Both the position numbers and the translations under genes were made by a program. From assembly GCF_001418565.1 (NCBI RefSeq), contig NZ_LIQQ01000083.1:1-37103 (forward strand): a DNA stretch of 37,103 bases, written 5' to 3'. This document shows positions 32,228-37,103 of the stretch, piece after piece. Position 1 is the stretch's first letter, and each line of letters starts with the position of its first letter. Below the pieces are notes generated by a model. It saw only the letters and a program-made list of their open reading frames with translations. It searched no databases and was not told the DNA's origin. Source of the DNA: Streptomyces graminilatus. GTDB lineage: Bacteria; Actinomycetota; Actinomycetes; Streptomycetales; Streptomycetaceae.

Positions 32228-33412
32228 CTACTCCTCCACCAGCAGTTTCTCCCGCAGTTGGGCCAGGGTCCGGGCCAGCAGGCGGGAGACGTGCATCTGG
32301 GAGATGCCGACCTCCTGCGCGATCTGCGACTGCGTCATGTTGCCGAAGAAACGCAGCAGCAGGATGCGCTTCTCCCGGGGCGGGAGATCCTCCAGGAGAG
32401 GCTTGAGCGACTCCCGGTACTCGACACCCTCAAGGGCCTCGTCGTACGAGCCCAGGGTGTCCGCGACCGCCGGGGACTCGTCGTCCGTGTCCGGAACGTC
32501 CAGGGACAGCGTGGAGTAGGCGTTGGCCGACTCCAGGCCCTCCAGGACCTCCTCCTCCGAGATGCCCAGCTTCTCGGCGAGCTCGTGGACCGTGGGGGAG
32601 CGGCCGTGCCGCTGCGAGAGCTCCGCCGTCGCCGTGGTCAGCGAGAGGCGCAGCTCCTGGAGCCGGCGCGGGACGCGGACCGCCCACCCCTTGTCACGGA
32701 AGTGCCGCTTGATCTCGCCGACGACCGTCGGGGTCGCGTACGTCGAGAACTCGACGCCGCGGTCCGGGTCGAAGCGGTCGACCGACTTGATCAGACCGAT
32801 GGTCGCGACCTGGGTCAGGTCGTCCAGCGGCTCACCGCGGTTGCGGAAACGCCGCGCGAGGTGCTCGACGAGCGGGAGATGCATACGGACCAGCCGGTTG
32901 CGCAGCTCCGCGTACTCGGCGCTGCCGCTCGGCAGTGCGCGCAGCTCGTAGAACAGGGCGCGGGCTCCGCTGCGGTCCGTCGGGGAGTGCTCCGTGGCCT
33001 GCGCCACCTGCCCTGTCTGTACCGCCTGTGCCGCCTGTGCTGCCGTCTGCTGTGCGTCCTGCGCGTCGTCTCGTTCGTGCTCGCTCATCGTCCCGCCCGT
33101 CGACCCTCCCCGAGTCCGAGCGTCGGCTCGGACAGGGGAGAGCTCACTTGGCCCTTCCAGGGGCGCACTCTGCACGGCACCTTCCAGATCCAACTGCCCG
33201 TCGTCCATGAAGCCGGCCTCCGCGGGGTCGCCCTTCGCGGGGGCGTCCTCCGGATGCGGCCGGGCCTGCTCGGGGATGCCGGAGACACCGGCGGTGCCGG
33301 AGCCGGCGTCCGCCGTGCCCCGCGGCCCGTCCGGGCCGCCGCCGGCCGCGGGCAGCCCCCGTGTGCCGCGCTCTTCGTCACGCACCGGCCCGTCCCCGTT
33401 CCCGTTCCTCAC
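32228..33412 (-). CDS. sigH: Stress-response sigma factor sigma-H (SigB/SigF family)
   Basis: A sigma factor of up to 394 residues. The conserved part covers about 150-394: region 2 (LPLVEHLARRFRNRGEPLDD, LIKSVDRFDPDRGVEFSTYA), region 3 (SPTVHELAEKLGISEEEVLE), region 4 (LPPREKRILLLRFFGNMTQS, IAQEVGISQMHVSRLLA). The first 140 residues are low-complexity. GTG 33412 overlaps the ushX stop (GTGA); internal ATGs at 33208 (Met69) and 33088 (Met109) would give shorter forms. In S. coelicolor several sigma-H products are known. It acts in osmotic stress and development and is bound by UshX. Confidence 0.93.
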   Translation of the reverse strand: MRNGNGDGPVRDEERGTRGLPAAGGGPDGPRGTADAGSGTAGVSGIPEQARPHPEDAPAKGDPAEAGFMDDGQLDLEGAVQSAPLEGPSELSPVRADARTRGGSTGGTMSEHERDDAQDAQQTAAQAAQAVQTGQVAQATEHSPTDRSGARALFYELRALPSGSAEYAELRNRLVRMHLPLVEHLARRFRNRGEPLDDLTQVATIGLIKSVDRFDPDRGVEFSTYATPTVVGEIKRHFRDKGWAVRVPRRLQELRLSLTTATAELSQRHGRSPTVHELAEKLGISEEEVLEGLESANAYSTLSLDVPDTDDESPAVADTLGSYDEALEGVEYRESLKPLLEDLPPREKRILLLRFFGNMTQSQIAQEVGISQMHVSRLLARTLAQLREKLLVEE

Positions 33413-33822
33413 GCCGGCCCGGGTCCCGCGCCGCGCTTCTTGTAGAGACTGATCGAGACGGTCTTGTCCTCGGCGACGGTCGAGTCGACCTGGCCCGCGA
33501 GGGCCGACAGAACGGTCCAGGCGAAGGTGTCGCGCGCGGGGGCGTGACCATCCGTGGTCGGTGCCGAGACCGTGACCTCAAGGGAGTCGTCGATCAGCCG
33601 GAACACACAGCTGAGCACGGAGCCGGGCACGGCCTGCTGAAGCAGGATCGCGCAGGCTTCGTCCACTGCGATGCGCAGGTCCTCGATCTCGTCGAGGGTG
33701 AAGTCCAAACGGGCCGCGAGACCGGCCGTGGCCGTACGCAGCACCGACAGGTAGGCACCCGCGGCCGGCAGCCGGACTTCTACGAAGTCCTGGGTCGCGG
33801 GCTCGCCTGCGAACTGGGACAC
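33409..33822 (-). CDS. ushX: RsbW-like anti-sigma factor UshX (PrsH)
   Basis: A 137-residue HATPase-fold anti-sigma factor for sigma-H. The helix equivalent to the N-box reads LRIAVDEACAILLQQA; the Asn that binds magnesium-ATP in RsbW/SpoIIAB appears replaced by Ile. The C-terminal G-box region is also weak. It may bind sigma-H without kinase activity. GTG 33822 has GGAGG five bases upstream; upstream TTG/GTG codons are less well placed. An 8-base-stem hairpin lies in its leader at 33853-33875. Confidence 0.88.
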   Translation of the reverse strand: MSQFAGEPATQDFVEVRLPAAGAYLSVLRTATAGLAARLDFTLDEIEDLRIAVDEACAILLQQAVPGSVLSCVFRLIDDSLEVTVSAPTTDGHAPARDTFAWTVLSALAGQVDSTVAEDKTVSISLYKKRGAGPGPA

Positions 33823-33852
33823 CCTCACCTCCAAGGTGGTACAAGCTCTTCA

Positions 33853-34125
33853 GGGGGGCCGAGGGGTGGCCCCCCGGGTAACGCGATACGTGGTTCAGCG
33901 GTGACGCTACCGCGCTCCCGACTTTCCTGTCCCCGGGACCCCGACCGATTGTCGTCACTCATAGTAAACATGCGTATACGCACAGTGGCTAGGGGTCTGC
34001 GGGCCCAATTGGGAAGAGCGCGCGCCGGGTTGACGTACCCACACGTCAGGCGGTCGAACCGTCCGGATCCAGAGTCACACGAGTACGCCCCCGGTCACCA
34101 ATACCCCTGCTCACACGGGTGTGAG
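33853..34125. promoter_or_regulatory. Leader hairpin and palindromes upstream of ushX-sigH
   Basis: Three signals lie in the 360-base gap 33823-34182, which holds no gene. GGGGGGCC / GGCCCCCC (33853-33875) is a leader stem with a 7-base loop. TGCGTATACGCA (33971-33982) is a perfect 12-base palindrome. CTCACAC-GG-GTGTGAG (34110-34125) has perfect 7-base arms next to a minus-strand GGGTAT (34106-34101), which resembles a sigma-B/H-type -10. These may be promoter and operator sites of the operon. Confidence 0.4.
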
Positions 34126-34182
34126 GGCGATTTTCCGGAAATTCCGGCCGCCGCGTGGTCGTCCGGCGGGCCGGTCGGGCGG

Positions 34183-34443
34183 TCATACCAGGACGTGGTC
34201 GACGAAGCACCAGCGCCAGCTCTCGCCGGGTTCGAAGGTCCGCATCACCGGGTGCCCGGTTTCCTTGTGGTGTGCGGTCGCGTGGCGCATCGGCGAGGAG
34301 TCGCAGCAGCCGACATGGCCGCATTCCAGGCACAGGCGCAACTGCACCGGGTGGGTTCCGGCCGCCAGGCACTCCGGACAGGTCTCGTTCTTCGGCCGGG
34401 GTTCCGGGAGCGGCAGCGCGTCGGCATGCGTGCACTGTTTCAT
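34183..34443 (-). CDS. UBP-type zinc-finger protein
   Basis: An 86-residue single-domain ZnF-UBP protein. Putative zinc ligands: Cys4, His6, Cys22, Cys25, Cys38, Cys41, His43, Cys46, His54, His58/59 and His64, enough for the usual three zinc sites. In eukaryotes the fold binds ubiquitin C-termini; bacterial members have no known ligand. ATG 34443 is the start. It is divergent from the antiporter gene. Confidence 0.88.
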   Translation of the reverse strand: MKQCTHADALPLPEPRPKNETCPECLAAGTHPVQLRLCLECGHVGCCDSSPMRHATAHHKETGHPVMRTFEPGESWRWCFVDHVLV

Positions 34444-34521
34444 GATTGCCAGGTTACGACGGCTGTGCCGAAAGCCGCTCGGAAAGCCGTACGCCGAGCC
34501 GGAGCACACGCGGAACACGAA

Positions 34522-34536
34522 GCGCACGAAGTGCGC
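34522..34536. promoter_or_regulatory. Inverted repeat upstream of the antiporter
   Basis: GCGCAC-GAA-GTGCGC, six-base arms, in the 134-base divergent region between the UBP gene and the antiporter. Possible operator; regulator unknown. Confidence 0.3.
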
Positions 34537-34577
34537 GAAGTACCAGGGTGGGTGGAAACGAGAGTGGGCCGAAACCG

Positions 34578-36173
34578 ATGCATGTGATGCCACTGCTCCT
34601 GCTGGTCGCGGGCAGCGCGGCCATAGCCGCCGCGGCCCGCCGCACCCCCGTCCCGCCCCCGTTGCTGCTGGTCGCGGCCGGCCTGGTGTTCGCCTACGTC
34701 CCCGGGGTGCCCGACTACGCCCTCGACCCGCATGTCGTCCTGCCTCTGATGCTGCCGCCGCTGCTGTACACGGCGGCCGTCGACAGCTCGTACCTCGATC
34801 TGCGCGCGCAACTGCGGCCCGTGGCACTGCTGTCGGTGGGATACGTGCTCTTCGCGACCCTCGTCGTCGGCTGGGCGGCCTATCTGATCGTCCCCGGGCT
34901 GCCGCTGACCGCCGCGCTGGTGCTCGGCGCGGTCGTGGCACCGCCGGACGCCGTCGCGGCCACGGCGGTCGCGCGCCGGGTCGGGCTGCCGTCGCGGGTC
35001 ACCACGATCCTCCAGGGCGAGTCCCTGGTGAACGACGCCACCGCGATCACCGCTTACCGCGTCGCTCTCGCGGCGGCCGTCGGGGAGGGCGCGACCTGGG
35101 CGGGCGGAACGGGCGAGTTCCTGGTGGCGGCGGTCGGCGGCATCGGGATCGGGCTGGTCCTGATGATGCCGATCCACTGGCTGCGCACACATCTGAGGGA
35201 GGCGCTGCTCCAGAACACGCTGTCCCTGTTGATCCCGTTCGCGGCGTACGCGGTCGCCGAGGCGGTGCACGCCTCCGGGGTCCTGGCGGTGGTGGTCGTG
35301 GCGCTCTATCTGGGACACCGCGCGTGGGAGGTCGATTTCGCGACCCGTCTCCAGGAGGAGGCCGTCTGGAAAATGGTTGCCTTCGTTCTCGAATCGGCTG
35401 TCTTCGCCCTGATCGGGCTGCAACTGCCGGTCGTCCTCAAGGGGCTCGGCGCGTACGAGGGCGTCGACGCCGCCTGGTACGCGATCGCCGTCTTCCTCGT
35501 GGTCGTCGTCGCCCGGTTCGCCTGGGTCTACCCCGGGACGTTCGTGCCCCGGCTGCTGTCGGCGCGGATCCGGGAACGCGAGCCGAACCCGACCTGGAAG
35601 GGCGCGTTCGTCATCTCCTGGGCGGGGATGCGGGGGGTCGTCTCGCTGGCCATCGCCTTCTCGATCCCGCTCACCGTGGAGGGCGGCGAGGCGTTCCCGG
35701 AACGCAACCTGATCCTCTTCCTGACCTTCACCACGGTCATCGGCACGCTGGTCGTCCAAGGCCTGACCCTTCCTCCGCTGATCCGGCTGCTGAAGCTGCC
35801 CGGGCGGGACGCGCAGGCCGAGACGCTCGCGGAGGCGAACGCCCAGGCACAGGCGTCCAGGGCGGCGCAGAAGCGCCTCGATGCCCTGCTGGAGGACGAG
35901 AGCAACGCACTGCCGCCGCCACTGGCCGACCGGCTCCGCATGGTGCTGGAACGCCGGCAGAACGCCGTCTGGGAGCGGCTGGGCTCGGTCAACCCGGTGA
36001 CCGGCGAGACCGTGGACGACACGTACCGGCGCCTGTCCCGCGAGATGATCGGCGCGGAACGTGAGGTCTTCGTACGCCTCCGGGACGGGAGGTACATCGA
36101 CGACGAGATGCTGCGGACCCTGCTGCGCCGACTGGACCTGGAGGAGGCGGCGGCCTTCCGGGAGACGGAGTAG
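34578..36173 (+). CDS. CPA1-family Na+/H+ antiporter (NhaP-like)
   Basis: A 531-residue antiporter. About 12 membrane segments cover residues 1-400. Family motifs are VVAPPDAVAATAVARRVGLP, ILQGESLVNDATAI (the Asn-Asp ion-binding pair) and WAGMRGVVSLAIA. The last 120 residues are a charged cytoplasmic helical tail (AETLAEANAQAQASRAAQKR). ATG 34578 is chosen; an in-frame upstream start would cover low-complexity Ser/Arg sequence. Sodium or potassium preference cannot be read. Confidence 0.92.
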   Translation: MHVMPLLLLVAGSAAIAAAARRTPVPPPLLLVAAGLVFAYVPGVPDYALDPHVVLPLMLPPLLYTAAVDSSYLDLRAQLRPVALLSVGYVLFATLVVGWAAYLIVPGLPLTAALVLGAVVAPPDAVAATAVARRVGLPSRVTTILQGESLVNDATAITAYRVALAAAVGEGATWAGGTGEFLVAAVGGIGIGLVLMMPIHWLRTHLREALLQNTLSLLIPFAAYAVAEAVHASGVLAVVVVALYLGHRAWEVDFATRLQEEAVWKMVAFVLESAVFALIGLQLPVVLKGLGAYEGVDAAWYAIAVFLVVVVARFAWVYPGTFVPRLLSARIREREPNPTWKGAFVISWAGMRGVVSLAIAFSIPLTVEGGEAFPERNLILFLTFTTVIGTLVVQGLTLPPLIRLLKLPGRDAQAETLAEANAQAQASRAAQKRLDALLEDESNALPPPLADRLRMVLERRQNAVWERLGSVNPVTGETVDDTYRRLSREMIGAEREVFVRLRDGRYIDDEMLRTLLRRLDLEEAAAFRETE

Positions 36174-36198
36174 GGGAACAGGGGAGCAGGCAGGCGTT

Positions 36199-37068
36199 TC
36201 AGGGGAACGGGCGCCCCGTGATCACCGCCATGACGGTGGTCCCGTCCGCGAACGCGCCCTCCTCCGCGAGGGCGACAAGTCCGTACAGCGTCTTGGCGAC
36301 ATAGAGACGTTCCACGGGTACGTCGTGACGGGCCTCGAAGTCGTCGGCGAAGGCGTGCAGTTCGGGGGGCGTACGGGCATAGCCGCCGAAGTGGAACCGG
36401 TGATCGAGGGTCCACGAACCCCGGGGCCCACCGAAGGCGAGTTCCTGGAGGGCCCGTATCTCCGCGTCGAGGAAACCTCCCTTGAGCACCGGGATACCGA
36501 GGGCGCGCTGCTCAGGGACGAGGCCGGCGGCGAGGCCGGCCAGGGTGCCGCCGGTGCCGCAGGCGACCGCGACGACATCGGCTTGCCCGCGCAGCTCCTC
36601 ACCGAGGGCACGACAGCCGCGCACGGCGAGTGCGTTGCTGCCGCCTTCGGGGACGACATAGGCGTCCTCGGCACCGGCGGCCCGCCGGATGGTGGCAAGG
36701 ACGCCGGGCTCGGCCTTGCACCGATACATCGATCTGTCGACGAAGTGCAGACGCATGCCGTTCGCCACGCAATGGGCGAGGGAGGGATTAAGGGGACGGC
36801 CGGCGAGTTCCTGCCCCCGGACCACGCCGACCGTGGGCAGCCCCAGGAGCCGCCCGGCGGTGGCCGTGGCCCGCAGATGATTGGAGTAGGCCCCGCCGAA
36901 CGTAAGAAGGGGACGCCCGGCGGCGACTTCCAGATTGGGCACGAGCTTGCGCCACTTGTTGCCGATGAGATCCGGGTGAACGAGGTCATCACGCTTGAGC
37001 AGCAGCCGGAGACCGCGTCGCCGGAACCGATCGTCAACAAGCTCCTGAACCGGGCTAGGAAGGGACAC
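36199..37068 (-). CDS. PLP-dependent D-cysteine desulfhydrase / ACC-deaminase-like enzyme
   Basis: A 289-residue fold-type II PLP enzyme, somewhat short for the family. Schiff-base Lys is in LIGNKWRKL (Lys38), followed by TFGGAYSNHLRATA; the phosphate loop is ACGTGGTLAGL. The family splits D-cysteine or 1-aminocyclopropane-1-carboxylate; sequence alone does not decide which. GTG 37068 lies close to GGGGGT, with GACAAT (37078-37073, minus) as a possible -10, so a very short leader or leaderless mRNA is possible. Confidence 0.88.
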   Translation of the reverse strand: MSLPSPVQELVDDRFRRRGLRLLLKRDDLVHPDLIGNKWRKLVPNLEVAAGRPLLTFGGAYSNHLRATATAGRLLGLPTVGVVRGQELAGRPLNPSLAHCVANGMRLHFVDRSMYRCKAEPGVLATIRRAAGAEDAYVVPEGGSNALAVRGCRALGEELRGQADVVAVACGTGGTLAGLAAGLVPEQRALGIPVLKGGFLDAEIRALQELAFGGPRGSWTLDHRFHFGGYARTPPELHAFADDFEARHDVPVERLYVAKTLYGLVALAEEGAFADGTTVMAVITGRPFP

Positions 37069-37103
37069 ACCCCCATTGTCTTCCGCCCAACCGAACCTTG
37101 CGC

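Overview
This window is chromosomal DNA of a Streptomyces species. The evidence is very high GC, GTG starts, many 1- and 4-base stop/start overlaps, and a gene order that, from memory, follows the Streptomyces coelicolor SCO5213-SCO5248 region. It carries 37 supported protein-coding genes. I saw no rRNA, tRNA, CRISPR array, insertion sequence or phage gene.

Layout. (1) 1-2329: an M50-type membrane peptidase, a YedK/HMCES-type DNA-protein crosslink protein and a small alpha/beta hydrolase. (2) 2336-3617: the thiol-oxidative-stress switch sigR-rsrA, with a sigma-R consensus promoter and two start codons for sigma-R. (3) 3684-6240: a five-gene block with three Roadblock/LC7-like proteins, a DUF4388/PATAN-like protein and a disordered small protein, with no GTPase or kinase. 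(4) 6423-9103: two coupled membrane HD-domain proteins, one with an intact HD-GYP motif and one degenerate. (5) 9261-11103: a TPR protein and peptide deformylase. (6) 11231-13695: the albaflavenone pair, epi-isozizaene synthase and a CYP170A-family P450, each carrying one rare TTA codon. (7) 13726-18700: the class Ia ribonucleotide reductase genes nrdA-nrdB with the regulator nrdS, a cobalamin riboswitch, and a tandem pair of NrdR-box-like sites. A small gene on the opposite strand sits between nrdB and nrdS. (8) 18834-20758: a monocarboxylate-type sodium/solute symporter with its DUF3311 partner. (9) 20880-27908: the aminosugar regulon core dasR, dasABC, dasD and nagB, with several DasR operators (dre). 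(10) 28243-31497: a PdtaS-like histidine kinase, wblE and a lipid/diacylglycerol kinase. (11) 31730-34443: a small membrane protein, the stress sigma factor sigH with its anti-sigma ushX, and a UBP zinc-finger protein. (12) 34578-37068: a CPA1 Na+/H+ antiporter and a PLP-dependent D-cysteine desulfhydrase/ACC-deaminase-like enzyme.

How the parts work together. The window is rich in regulatory switches: a redox anti-sigma pair, an anti-sigma of the RsbW type, DasR sensing aminosugar phosphates, B12 sensing by RNA, a Wbl iron-sulfur protein with a CRP-like operator, and bldA-type TTA control of terpene formation. Most of the layout is conserved and known. The least explained parts are the GTPase-less Roadblock/PATAN block beside the HD-GYP pair, which by remembered locus numbering seems absent from this spot in S. 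coelicolor, and the double TTA codons in the terpene operon.

Limits: all assignments come from reading the sequence and remembered family knowledge. No alignment or database search was run. Promoters, operators and several start codons are inferences.
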